Assembly: GCF_013283665.1 (NCBI RefSeq)
Contig: NZ_JABEKU010000002.1
Span: 2,009,960-2,073,959 of the forward strand
Length of the DNA stretch: 64,000 nt
Origin: Ensifer sesbaniae
GTDB taxonomy: Bacteria; Pseudomonadota; Alphaproteobacteria; Rhizobiales; Rhizobiaceae
Reading direction: 5' to 3'
Shown: positions 8,579 through 17,680 of the stretch, one piece after another
Layout: each line of letters begins with the position of its first letter
Numbering within the stretch: the first letter of the stretch is position 1
The notes under the pieces: model-generated
What the model was told of the DNA's origin: nothing
Database searches by the model: none
The model's input: only the letters and a program-made list of their open reading frames with translations
Program-made: the position numbers and the translations under genes

Positions 8579-9373
8579 TTAGTCCTTGAAAATCGGATCA
8601 TCGACAAAGGCGCCGCCCTGAAACCGCGCCAGGGAATCCTCCGGTCTCGGTTTCGGCGTGTTTGCGGCAATCTTCTCGCGGAAAACCTCCGCGTTATCCT
8701 TCGGTCGCCAGCCGAGCCAGGAAACATGGGCGTTGTCCCACCATCCGGCGTCGTTTGCGGAAGCGCCCCAGATGACCGGGCAGCCAAGGACCGGCACGCG
8801 GAACACCGCTTCGATCATCGAGGCGAAGTCGTCATGCGAGAGCCAGGTGGAGAGCATGCGGTAGTTGGTCGGTTCAGGCATGCAGGAACCGATGCGGACA
8901 AGTGCCGTCTCCTGCCCGAACTTCTCGAAATACATGCGGGCAAGCGCTTCACCGAAACACTTCGAGACGCCGTAGAGCCCATCAGGGCGGTAGGGCGCGT
9001 TCGGACCCAGCCGCTCGTTTTGCGGGTAAAAGCCGATCGTGTGGTTGGTGCTGGCGAAGAGAATGCGTGGTCTGCCGTTCGCACGGGCCGCCTCGTAGAG
9101 ATTGTAGAGGCCGAGGATGTTGCCGTCGAGGATTTCGGAGAACGGCCGCTCGACCGAGATGCCGCCGAGATGCAGGATGGCGTCGCAACCGGCGACCAGG
9201 TCATGGACGCCCGCGGCATCGGCGAGATCGCATTGAATGCACTCTTCGTTTTCGCTTGGCGGATCGAGCGGCGACCGGTCGGAAAGTCGGATCAAGGTCG
9301 CCAGCGGCGCAAGTTTCTTGCGCATGACGCGGCCGAGCTGCCCCGCCGCGCCGGTGATCAGAAGCCGTTCCAT
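8579..9373 (-). CDS. udh: uronate dehydrogenase (Udh)
   Basis: Extended short-chain dehydrogenase of 264 residues, very similar to the characterised Agrobacterium Udh. The NAD-binding motif TGAAGQLG is at residues 7-14 and the catalytic pair Tyr134/Lys138 in YGVSK. It oxidises D-galacturonate or D-glucuronate to the aldaro-lactone in the cytoplasm, supplying the substrate for Gli and Gci encoded across the divergent promoter. ATG 9373 is preceded by AGGAAAGAGGAA, a good ribosome site; the longer frame from 9418 lacks one. Confidence 0.93.
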   Translation of the reverse strand: MERLLITGAAGQLGRVMRKKLAPLATLIRLSDRSPLDPPSENEECIQCDLADAAGVHDLVAGCDAILHLGGISVERPFSEILDGNILGLYNLYEAARANGRPRILFASTNHTIGFYPQNERLGPNAPYRPDGLYGVSKCFGEALARMYFEKFGQETALVRIGSCMPEPTNYRMLSTWLSHDDFASMIEAVFRVPVLGCPVIWGASANDAGWWDNAHVSWLGWRPKDNAEVFREKIAANTPKPRPEDSLARFQGGAFVDDPIFKD

Positions 9374-9423
9374 TTCCTCTTTCCTCCAGAAGGCCAGCCG
9401 GTGTTGCGGCATTGCCATATGCC

Positions 9424-9590
9424 GTCATACAATAGGGGCTAACACATAATATGTGGTTGACGCAATATGGACGAGCCGCGTCAATGTTGCCTCTGCGTCG
9501 GGCTGAGGAATGCCCTGAGAGCCGATAGAAAGACCTGCTTTCAAGCGCGATTGCCGGAAATTTTGCTTGTATGATCACTTGTATTATGAC
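9424..9590. promoter_or_regulatory. divergent udh/kdgD control region with repeated TTGTAT-type elements
   Basis: The 283-base gap between udh and kdgD holds one GTCATACAA (9424-9432) and, in reverse orientation, TTGTATGATCA (9567-9577) and TTGTATTATGAC (9579-9590), the last two spaced 12 bases apart. A perfect 13-base palindrome CACATAATATGTG lies at 9443-9455 near the udh side. These are candidate operators for the FadR-type regulator encoded behind udh. A TTGACA at 9594-9599 may be the -35 element for kdgD; no convincing -10 was found. Confidence 0.45.
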
Positions 9591-9623
9591 CTATTGACAC
9601 GAATGCCGTGACTTGCTTAGTAG

Positions 9624-10568
<945 letters not shown>

Positions 10569-10587
10569 ACCGCAGCGAGGGCAACCG

Positions 10588-11730
10588 ATGAAAATCACCG
10601 CCGTCCGCACCCATCTCCTCGAGCACCGGCTGGCCGTGCCCTTCGAAAGCGCGTCCATGCGCTTTGATCGTCGCGCCCATGTGCTGGTGGAGATCGAATG
10701 CGACGATGGCAGCATCGGCTGGGGCGAGTGCCTTGGGCCGGCGCGGCCGAACGCGGCCGTGGTCGCGGCCTATGCCCCCTGGCTGATCGGCCAGGATCCG
10801 CGCCAGACCGAAAAGCTCTGGGCAGTCCTCTATAACGCGCTTCGCGACCAGGGGCAGCGCGGTCTCGCGATCACGGCGCTGTCCGGCATCGACATCGCGC
10901 TCTGGGACATCAAGGGCAAGCACTACGGCGCCTCCGTCTCGATGCTGCTTGGCGGTCGCTGGCGCGAGAGCGTTCGCGCCTATGCGACCGGCAGCTTCAA
11001 GCGTGACGGCGTCGACCGTGTGTCTGACAACGCGATGGAGATGGCGGAGCGCCGGGCGCAGGGGTTTCACGCCTGCAAGATCAAGATCGGCTTCGGCATC
11101 GAGGAAGACCTTTCCGTCATCCGCGCGGTGCGCGAGGCGATCGGTGACGAGATGCGGCTGATGATCGACGCCAACCACGGCTACACCGTCACCGAAGCGA
11201 TCCGCCTCGGCAAGGCTGCGGCGGACTATGACATCGATTGGTTCGAGGAGCCGGTCGTGCCCGAGCAGCTCTCGGCCTATCGCGAGGTCAGGGCAGGGCA
11301 GCCTATTCCCGTCGCAGGCGGCGAGACCTGGCACACGCGCTATGGCATGTCGCCGGCGATCGAGAGCCGCGCCGTCGACATCCTGCAGCCGGACCTGTGC
11401 GGTTGCGGCGGTTTTTCCGAAATGGTGAAGATCGCCAGCCTCGCGACGTTGCATGGCGTTCGCATCGTGCCCCATGTCTGGGGCACGGGCGTTCACATTG
11501 CCGCGGCGCTGCAATTCATGGCGGCGATGACGCCGGATCCGGTGCGGGTGAAGCCGATCGAGCCGATCCTGGAGTTCGACCGGACGGAGAACCCGTTCCG
11601 CCAGGCCGTGTTGACGGCGCCGATCGAGGCCGTCAACGGCGTCGTCGCAATACCGGACGCCCCGGGGCTCGGCATCGAGATCAATCGCGATGCGCTCGTC
11701 GAATTCAAGATGCCCGAGACTGCAAGATGA
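10588..11730 (+). CDS. gci: D-galactarolactone cycloisomerase (Gci)
   Basis: Enolase-superfamily protein of 380 residues of the mandelate racemase branch, very close to Agrobacterium Gci. The catalytic KxK pair is Lys164/Lys166, the metal ligands Asp194, Glu220 and Glu246, and the general-base His296 sits in PHVWGT. It opens galactaro- and glucaro-lactones to 5-keto-4-deoxyglucarate for KdgD. ATG 10588 starts the typical MKITAVRTHLLEHRL N-terminus. The stop overlaps the next start (ATGA at 11727-11730). Confidence 0.93.
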   Translation: MKITAVRTHLLEHRLAVPFESASMRFDRRAHVLVEIECDDGSIGWGECLGPARPNAAVVAAYAPWLIGQDPRQTEKLWAVLYNALRDQGQRGLAITALSGIDIALWDIKGKHYGASVSMLLGGRWRESVRAYATGSFKRDGVDRVSDNAMEMAERRAQGFHACKIKIGFGIEEDLSVIRAVREAIGDEMRLMIDANHGYTVTEAIRLGKAAADYDIDWFEEPVVPEQLSAYREVRAGQPIPVAGGETWHTRYGMSPAIESRAVDILQPDLCGCGGFSEMVKIASLATLHGVRIVPHVWGTGVHIAAALQFMAAMTPDPVRVKPIEPILEFDRTENPFRQAVLTAPIEAVNGVVAIPDAPGLGIEINRDALVEFKMPETAR

Positions 11731-12599
11731 TCGAGCGCATCCTGACCGGCCGCCCGCCCGAACCGCGCCTGCCGAAGGGCGCCATCGATTCGCAGATGCA
11801 CATGTATCTGCCAGGCTTCCCGTCGCTTCCCGGCGGTCCGCCTTTGCCTGTTGAACCTTTGCCGGATGCTGCGGCCTATCGCCAGGTCATGGCCTGGCTC
11901 GGCATCGACAGGGTGATCATCACCCAAGGCAATGCCCATCAGCGGGACAATGCCAACACGCTTGCCTGTGTTGCAGCAATGGGTGCCGCCGCGCACGCCG
12001 TCGTCGTCATCGACGAGGACACTTCGGATGCGCAGATGCGCGCGTTGAGCGAAACCGGCGCTGTCGGCGCACGCATCATGGATTTGCCGGGTGGCGCGGT
12101 AGGGCTCGACGCGCTGGAAGCAGTGGACGCGCGGGCACAGGCGGCGGATTGGATGATTGCCGTGCAATTCGACGGCAACAGGCTGCTCGACCATCTGCCG
12201 CGGTTGGAGCGCATCAGGTCGCGCTGGGTGTTGGATCACCACGGCAAGTTCTTCGCCGGCGTCGATCCGGATGGGCCGGAGATCGCGGCGCTGCTGAAGC
12301 TGATCGACCGCGGCAATGTCTGGTTCAAATTTGCCGGCGTCTACGAAAGTTCGCGGCAGGGATGGCCGTACGAGGACGTGGCCGCCTTTTCGCGCCGGAT
12401 CGCCAGACATGCGCCGGAACGCATCGTCTGGGGCTCGAACTGGCCGCACAACATGATCCGCAAGACGGAAGACTATCCCGAGGACGCGCGGCTCGCGGAA
12501 CTGGTGCTCGGCTGGCTTGCCGACGACCGGGCGCGGCATCTCGCCCTCGTCGAGAACCCGGAACACCTGTTCAAGCTGCCGGCCTTCGCCGTGGCGTGA
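11727..12599 (+). CDS. gli: D-galactarolactone isomerase (Gli), amidohydrolase superfamily
   Basis: Protein of 290 residues with the amidohydrolase TIM-barrel pattern of the 2-pyrone-4,6-dicarboxylate hydrolase group (AIDSQMHMYLPG near the start, WVLDHHGKF in the middle, WGSNWPHN near the end). In Agrobacterium the gene next to gci encodes the enzyme that interconverts galactaro-1,5- and -1,4-lactones, linking Udh to Gci. The ATG at 11727 overlaps the gci stop by four bases. Product assignment rests on this gene order plus the family match. Confidence 0.82.
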   Translation: MIERILTGRPPEPRLPKGAIDSQMHMYLPGFPSLPGGPPLPVEPLPDAAAYRQVMAWLGIDRVIITQGNAHQRDNANTLACVAAMGAAAHAVVVIDEDTSDAQMRALSETGAVGARIMDLPGGAVGLDALEAVDARAQAADWMIAVQFDGNRLLDHLPRLERIRSRWVLDHHGKFFAGVDPDGPEIAALLKLIDRGNVWFKFAGVYESSRQGWPYEDVAAFSRRIARHAPERIVWGSNWPHNMIRKTEDYPEDARLAELVLGWLADDRARHLALVENPEHLFKLPAFAVA

Positions 12600-12728
12600 C
12601 TTCAGTCCGCAATGGGAGCTGGGAGGCTCCCTGCCGGGCCTGACGACAAGAGGATTTTGCATGCCGGCCCGGACGGGCAGACACCCGGCCTTCGGAGAGG
12701 CCGAAGCACGATCAGAGGAGGAGAAAAC

Positions 12729-13706
12729 ATGAGGAAAACTGCAGGCATGCTTTGCGTCGCCATGGGGCTGGCGTTTGCTGGCACAGCGGCGCAAGCGCAG
12801 GAAATCACTCTGCGCTCGGCGGATATCCACCCGGATGGCTACCCGACGGTCGAGGCCGTCAAATACATGGGGCAACTGCTTTCCGAGCGTAGCAACGGGC
12901 GGATCAAGGTCGAGGTCATGAACAGTGGCGTGCTCGGCGGCGAGAAGGACACGATCGAGCAGACGCGCTTCGGTGTCATCGACATGAACCGCGTCAATGC
13001 CGCGCCCTTCAACAACCTCGTCAAGGAGACGATGGTGCTTGGCATGCCGTTCCTGTTCCGCTCGACCGAGCACATGCACAAGACGGTCGACGGCCCGATC
13101 GGCGACGAGGTGCTGGCGGCCTTCGAGCCGCACGGCCTGATCGGTCTCGCCTTCTATGATTCCGGCGCGCGTTCCTTCTACAGCACCAAAAAGCCGATCG
13201 AGAATCTGGCGGACCTCAAGGGCCTGAAAATCCGGGTGCAGCAGTCCGATCTCTGGATCGCCATGATGCAGGCCTTCGGTGCCAACCCGACGCCGATGCC
13301 GATGGGCGAGGTCTATTCGTCGCTCGAGACCGGTGTCGTCGATGGCGCCGAGAACAATTGGCCGTCCTACGAATCCGCCCGTCATTTCGAGGTCGCCAAG
13401 AACTATTCGCTCACCGAACATTCCCTCAATCCGGAAATCCTGGTCATTTCCAAGATGACCTGGGACAAGCTTTCCCCCGAGGATCAGGCCCTGGTTCGTC
13501 AGGCGGCCAAGGACTCCGTTGGCAAGATGCGCGAACTCTGGAGCGCGCGCGAGAAGGTCTCGGAAGAGAAGGTTCGTGCCGCCGGCGCAAACGTCATCAA
13601 GGTCAACAAGGAGGAGTTCGCCGCCGCAATGGCGCCGGTCTACGACCAGTTCGTCAGCGACCCGAAACTCAAGGACCTTCTCGAGCGGGTGAAGGCGGTC
13701 AAGTGA
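12729..13706 (+). CDS. dctP: TRAP transporter substrate-binding protein (DctP family)
   Basis: Periplasmic solute receptor of 325 residues with a signal peptide ending at about residue 23 (AAQAQ/EITLR) and the DctP/TeaA fold, including the substrate-carboxylate region around KIRVQQS. It is the first of three TRAP genes (P, Q, M) directly behind gli. The likely ligand is a uronate or aldarate, inferred only from the catabolic neighbours. The start ATG 12729 follows GAGGAGGAG. Confidence 0.87.
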   Translation: MRKTAGMLCVAMGLAFAGTAAQAQEITLRSADIHPDGYPTVEAVKYMGQLLSERSNGRIKVEVMNSGVLGGEKDTIEQTRFGVIDMNRVNAAPFNNLVKETMVLGMPFLFRSTEHMHKTVDGPIGDEVLAAFEPHGLIGLAFYDSGARSFYSTKKPIENLADLKGLKIRVQQSDLWIAMMQAFGANPTPMPMGEVYSSLETGVVDGAENNWPSYESARHFEVAKNYSLTEHSLNPEILVISKMTWDKLSPEDQALVRQAAKDSVGKMRELWSAREKVSEEKVRAAGANVIKVNKEEFAAAMAPVYDQFVSDPKLKDLLERVKAVK

Positions 13707-13789
13707 CGGCAGATGAAAGGCCGGGTCCCGGGAAAGGAACCGGCCTTCGCAACTGTGCATAGGATTGCTTTCGCGGAGGAGGAAGAAAG

Positions 13790-14311
13790 ATGCGTCGTTT
13801 CATGCGGGCGATACGCCCGCTTCTCGGGGCGCTAAGCCGCGCGTCGCTCTATATCGCCGGCACCGGCATGGTCGCCATGACACTGATCGTCGGCTGGCAG
13901 GTGTTTGCCCGCTATGTTCTGAACGACTCGCCAAGCTGGTCGGAGCCCTTGTCTCTCCACCTGATGGCCTGGTTCATCATGCTTGGCGCGGCGGTCGGCG
14001 TGCGCGAGAGCGTGCATCTCGGCCTCGATGTCATCCGCCACGTGATGAAGCCTTCGGTCCAGCTTGCCATGGATCTGACGAGCCTTGGCCTGATCGTCAT
14101 CTTCGGGGCATCCATGGCCTATTACGGACTGCTTCTTTGCATCGGCACATGGAGCGCCACTATTCCGGTCCTTGGATGGCCGGGAGGGGTCGACTTTTTT
14201 CCGCTCATCGTCGGCGGCGTGATGATTGCCCTCTTCGCTGCCGAGCGTTTCGTTGATCTGGTTCTGGGTGTCGATGTCGCCGCCGATATCGTCGTGCAGG
14301 AGATGGCCTGA
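13790..14311 (+). CDS. dctQ: TRAP transporter small permease (DctQ family)
   Basis: Protein of 173 residues with four hydrophobic segments (about 18-40, 55-75, 90-112 and 130-155), the size and topology of DctQ. The typical GWQVFARYVLNDSPSWSEP element follows the first helix. It pairs with the large permease in the inner membrane. GGAGGAAGAA precedes ATG 13790. The stop lies directly before the next ATG. Confidence 0.87.
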   Translation: MRRFMRAIRPLLGALSRASLYIAGTGMVAMTLIVGWQVFARYVLNDSPSWSEPLSLHLMAWFIMLGAAVGVRESVHLGLDVIRHVMKPSVQLAMDLTSLGLIVIFGASMAYYGLLLCIGTWSATIPVLGWPGGVDFFPLIVGGVMIALFAAERFVDLVLGVDVAADIVVQEMA

Positions 14312-15592
14312 ATGGCTTACACTATTCTCTTCGGGGTCTTCACCCTGCTGATGCTCATCGGCACGCCGATCGCGTTTTGCCTCGGTATCGCTTCCTTCGC
14401 CACCGTGCTCTATCTCGGCCTGCCGCCGGTGGTGGTGTTCCAGCAGTTGAATTCCGGCATGAACGTCTTTGCCATGATGGCGATCCCGTTTTTCATCTTT
14501 GCCGGCGACCTGATGGTGCGCGGCGGCATCGCCAACAGGCTGATCCAGTTCGCCGCCGGCCTCGTCGGGCATCTGCGTGGCGGCCTTGGCCAGGTCAACA
14601 TCGTGGCCTCGACGCTCTTCGGCGGCATCTCCGGCTCGGCAGTCGCGGATGCTTCGGCCGTCGGCGGCCTGATGATCCCGCAGATGGCAAAGCGCGGCTA
14701 TGACCGTGACTACGCCGTCAACGTTACCGTCAACGCAGCCATCATCGCGCTGATGGTCCCCCCATCGCACAACATGATCCTTTATTCGATCGCCGCCGGC
14801 GGCAATGTCTCGGTCGCCGATCTCTTCACCGCCGGCATCATTCCCGGCCTGCTGCTTGCGCTTTCGCTGATGGTGACCGCCTATGTCGTCGCAAGGCGCA
14901 GAGGCTATCCGGCCGAGCCGTTCCCGGGTTTTTCCAGGCTCTTCTACTATCTGCTCGCCTCGTTTCCGGGCATCGTCCTGATCGGCATCATCTTCGGCGG
15001 CGTGCGCTCCGGCGTGTTCACCGCCACCGAAAGCTCCTGCATCGCCGTGCTCTATGCCTTCCTCGTCGCGATGCTGGTTTATCGCGAACTGGATTGGACA
15101 GGCTTCGTCGAAGCGGTCATGGGGGCGGTGCGCACCACCGCCATGGTTCTCCTCGTCATCGGCATGGCGGCATCCTTCGGCTGGCTGATGGCCTTCCTGC
15201 AGGTGCAGGCGCTGATGATCGGCGCGATCGGTGCGATTTCGGAGAACCCGATCATCGTGCTGCTCGTCATCAACATCATCCTCTTGTTCCTCGGCACCTT
15301 CATGGACATGGCGCCGATGGTGATCATCTGCACGCCGGTGCTGCTTCCGGTCGTCAAGGCGTTCGGCATCGATCCGGTGCATTTCGGGGTGGTGATGATC
15401 CTGAATGCCGGCATCGGGCTCAACACGCCGCCGGTGGGCACGGTGCTCTTCGTCGGCTGCGCCGTCGGCGGAATTTCCATTCGCGAGGCGATGCGCACGA
15501 TCTGGCCGTTCTTCGGCGCCAGCATCGCAGTGCTGATGGCTGTCACCTACATCCCGGCGCTGTCGCTCTGGTTGCCGTCGGTCTTCAAGTGA
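14312..15592 (+). CDS. dctM: TRAP transporter large permease (DctM family)
   Basis: Integral membrane protein of 426 residues with about twelve hydrophobic segments and the DctM hallmarks FAGDLMVRGGIANRL, FGGISGSAVADASAVG and the C-terminal GLNTPPVG. It forms the Na+-driven translocation subunit of the TRAP importer for the uronate/galactarate pathway. It starts immediately after dctQ and ends just before a repeat element at 15604. Confidence 0.9.
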   Translation: MAYTILFGVFTLLMLIGTPIAFCLGIASFATVLYLGLPPVVVFQQLNSGMNVFAMMAIPFFIFAGDLMVRGGIANRLIQFAAGLVGHLRGGLGQVNIVASTLFGGISGSAVADASAVGGLMIPQMAKRGYDRDYAVNVTVNAAIIALMVPPSHNMILYSIAAGGNVSVADLFTAGIIPGLLLALSLMVTAYVVARRRGYPAEPFPGFSRLFYYLLASFPGIVLIGIIFGGVRSGVFTATESSCIAVLYAFLVAMLVYRELDWTGFVEAVMGAVRTTAMVLLVIGMAASFGWLMAFLQVQALMIGAIGAISENPIIVLLVINIILLFLGTFMDMAPMVIICTPVLLPVVKAFGIDPVHFGVVMILNAGIGLNTPPVGTVLFVGCAVGGISIREAMRTIWPFFGASIAVLMAVTYIPALSLWLPSVFK

Positions 15593-15603
15593 GCTGACCC
15601 CCT

Positions 15604-15704
15604 GCATGTCTCCTTAATCGACCTCGATTTAAGGACAAAGACATGCAGCAAATCAAAGTCCTACAGCGACGTTTGCACGTCTGAAAAGACGCGCGGCGCT
15701 GTAG
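15604..15704 (-). repeat. composite intergenic palindromic repeat, copy A
   Basis: Two inverted repeats in series. First, GCATGTCT...AGACATGC (15604-15646) with inner arms CCTTAA and TTAAGG; second, CTACAGCG...CGCTGTAG (15661-15704) with an inner GACGCGC-type arm. The same two-part unit occurs at 16836-16931 and 35842-35935 in the opposite orientation. This kind of element is common between rhizobial genes. It lies behind the TRAP operon and may end or stabilise its transcript. Confidence 0.75.
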
Positions 15705-15760
15705 GTGGTCCTGCGGAACTCGGCATCTCTGCCGGACCGCCCACCTTGAAGGTGGGCCGG

Positions 15761-16093
15761 CTAATCGTTTCTGTTGGCGGCGATGCACTGGCGTTCCAGG
15801 CGCTTGAGGAAAACGCCGATCTCCCTTGCCGCCTGCAGATCGCCCTTCCGCTCGGCGACGGCGCGGCCTTCGCGCCAGACCTGGAGCGCCTCTTCGAACC
15901 GGCCGACCTTGTGTAGAATGGCACCACGCAGTTTCCACGCAGCGGAATAGTCCCGGTCGAAGGCGATTGCGCGCTCGACATGGGCAAGCGCGGTATCGAG
16001 GTCCGCTTCCTGAAGGCAGATGCTGGCGAGCGTGAAGCGCAGCAGGGCGTCGTCCTTGCCGGTTTCTAAGAGCTTTTCGAGCGCTTGCCGCAT
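15761..16093 (-). CDS. small tetratricopeptide-repeat protein
   Basis: Protein of 110 residues consisting almost entirely of TPR helices (LLRFTLASICLQEADLDTAL, HVERAIAFDRDYSAAW, EEALQVWREGRAVAE). Such modules bind partner proteins; the partner is not known. ATG 16093 has AGGAGG ten bases upstream; an ATG three codons earlier (16102) abuts the same AGGAGG too closely. The gene may be cotranscribed with the flavin reductase-like gene behind which it lies. Confidence 0.7.
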   Translation of the reverse strand: MRQALEKLLETGKDDALLRFTLASICLQEADLDTALAHVERAIAFDRDYSAAWKLRGAILHKVGRFEEALQVWREGRAVAERKGDLQAAREIGVFLKRLERQCIAANRND

Positions 16094-16123
16094 TGCTGGC
16101 ATTCCTCCTACGCGATCGCCGGT

Positions 16124-16720
16124 TCAGGCCGCAGGCTTGCTTGGGTGCAACGTCGCGGGCCCGCTGCTCGGCTGAGCCGGCAACGATCTCGTCCCGTTGA
16201 GAGACTGATACCGCCGGCGGCTCCAGATCAAGGGGCCGGCATGGGTGGAAGTCTCGGTTGCGACAATTGTTCCTACGAATAACGTGTGGTCGCCGACCTG
16301 CACCGAAGCGCTCAGCAGGCAGTCGAGCGCGGCGGCAGCGCCGAGAAGCCTCGGCCGTCCGCTCGGCCAGTCAGCCCAGATGCCGACGAGGTAACGCCTG
16401 GACGCTTCAATCTTGCCGGCGAAGGCGTCCGCGATCAATTCTTGCCCCTCGGCCAGCATGGCGAGCGAGAAACCTTGCTCGGCGACAATCCGCATGGCAA
16501 GCGGGCTGTTAGCCTTGATCGAAACGACGATCGATGGCGGGTTCGCGGTCAGTGAAAAGGTGGCGGTCACGGTCCGGCCAAGACTATTGGCGCCCTTGCC
16601 GGCGCTTGCCACGCAGACGGTGGCAGCGAGATGCGACAGGGTGTCGGCGAACTCCGGTTTCGACACGGCCAGATCGGCGTGGGCGTCGATGTCGACGGAA
16701 AGCGGAGGTGACTGGCGCAT
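16124..16720 (-). CDS. flavin reductase-like (RutF/HpaC-type FMN-binding split barrel) protein
   Basis: Protein of 198 residues. Residues about 20-175 match the flavin reductase-like fold: N-terminal segment ending in TVCVASAGKG, then GRTVTATFSLTANPPSIVVS and SPLAMRIVAEQGFSLAMLAE. Such proteins reduce FMN or FAD with NAD(P)H, often for a partner monooxygenase, or bind flavin directly. No oxygenase lies nearby, so the partner is unknown. ATG 16720 is chosen because the longer frame (to 16837) runs into a repeat element. The ribosome site is weak. Confidence 0.75.
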   Translation of the reverse strand: MRQSPPLSVDIDAHADLAVSKPEFADTLSHLAATVCVASAGKGANSLGRTVTATFSLTANPPSIVVSIKANSPLAMRIVAEQGFSLAMLAEGQELIADAFAGKIEASRRYLVGIWADWPSGRPRLLGAAAALDCLLSASVQVGDHTLFVGTIVATETSTHAGPLIWSRRRYQSLNGTRSLPAQPSSGPATLHPSKPAA

Positions 16721-16835
16721 GGGTCTTGTTCCAACTGAGGATAGCCCGTGGCGGCGGGGAGACGCCACGGGGTTTGCGGAAGCCAGGCTCAGGCGGGGGC
16801 AAGAGGGCTGCCGCAAATTCTCTGACTTGCTGCCC

Positions 16836-16931
16836 ACAGCGCCGCGCGTCGACGCGCAAAGGTCGCTGTAGCACTTTGAATTGCCACATGCCTTTGTCCT
16901 TTAACCGGCTACGATCAAAGGAGACATGCAG
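16836..16931 (+). repeat. composite intergenic palindromic repeat, copy B
   Basis: Same two-part element as at 15604-15704 but inverted: ACAGCGCCGCGCGTC...GACGCGC...GCTGTAG (16836-16871), then CATGCCTTTGTCCTTTAA...AAAGGAGACATGC. It lies between the flavin reductase-like gene and the end of sodB. Copies A and B enclose the TPR/flavin reductase pair as inverted repeats. Confidence 0.75.
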
Positions 16932-16967
16932 TAGAGCTGCTTCCAGCTCAGGGCGATCCTCAGCCGG

Positions 16968-17576
16968 TCAGGCGGACTTCAATTCCGCTTCGGCAAACTC
17001 GTAGTTGGCGAGCTTGTCGAGGAAGTTCGACGCGTAGTCCGGCCGGCGGTTGCGGTAGTCGATGTAATAGGCGTGTTCCCAGACATCGAGGCCGAGCAGA
17101 GCCTTGCCTTCGTTGATGGCGACAGGGTTGGAGCCGTTGGCGGTCTTCGTCACCTTGAGTTTACCGTCCGGGCCAAGCACGAGCCAGGCCCAGCCGGAGC
17201 CGAACTGGCTGGTGGCGGCCGCCTTGAAGGCGTCCTTGAAGCCTTGAACGCTGCCGAAGTCTTCGATGAGCTTCTTTTCGAGCGCACCGGGGATCTGCCC
17301 GCCCTTGGGCGAAAGGTTCTTCCAGAACAGGATGTGGTTCCAATGCTGGCCGGCATTGTTGAAGACCGGCGCCAGTTCCGCCTTGCCGTGGCTGTGGCGA
17401 ATGATCTCTTCGAGCGACAGGTCGGCGAGCGATACATCCTTCTCGACGAAACCGTTCAGCGCCGTGACATAGGCCTGGTGATGCTTGCCGTGGTGGAACT
17501 CGATCGTCTCGGCGCTCATGCCGTTTTCAGCGAGCGCACCGGGTGCATAGGGAAGGGCGGGAAGTTCGAAGGCCAT
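16968..17576 (-). CDS. sodB: superoxide dismutase, Fe/Mn type
   Basis: Protein of 202 residues, normal length. Metal ligands are His28 (FHHGKHH), His81 (WNHILFW), Asp164 and His168 (DVWEHAYY). Gln77 in the FNNAGQHWNH segment is at the position typical of iron-type or cambialistic enzymes. No signal peptide, so cytoplasmic. ATG 17576 gives the rhizobial N-terminus MAFELP and has AAAGGA upstream. It is divergent from a cysteine-rich SufR-like regulator, which suggests Fe-S or iron-dependent control. Confidence 0.92.
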   Translation of the reverse strand: MAFELPALPYAPGALAENGMSAETIEFHHGKHHQAYVTALNGFVEKDVSLADLSLEEIIRHSHGKAELAPVFNNAGQHWNHILFWKNLSPKGGQIPGALEKKLIEDFGSVQGFKDAFKAAATSQFGSGWAWLVLGPDGKLKVTKTANGSNPVAINEGKALLGLDVWEHAYYIDYRNRRPDYASNFLDKLANYEFAEAELKSA

Positions 17577-17641
17577 GATCAAATCCTTTGCGGGCGGGAC
17601 ACTCTCGAGGGATCACTTGTCTGCGGTTGGATGAGAGTGTA

Positions 17642-17665
17642 TTTAGCAAGAGACTTCTTTGTAAA
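17642..17665. promoter_or_regulatory. imperfect palindrome in the sodB/SufR-like divergent promoter
   Basis: The 24 bases start TTTAGCAAGAGA and end CTTCTTTGTAAA; eight of twelve positions pair between the arms. It lies 16 bases upstream of the regulator start and 65 bases from sodB. This is a candidate binding site for the adjacent regulator, proposed from position and partial symmetry only. Confidence 0.3.
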
Positions 17666-17680
17666 TCTGTGTGCAGGAAT

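Noticed and set aside
11493..13760. Very long open frame on the minus strand across gci, gli and dctP
   Set aside because: It lies antisense to three well-recognised genes, has composition typical of antisense frames in GC-rich DNA, and matches no family.
13832..15607. Long minus-strand frame rich in His, Asp and Arg opposite dctQ-dctM
   Set aside because: Antisense shadow of the hydrophobic TRAP permease genes. The charged composition is what the reverse strand of membrane-protein codons gives.
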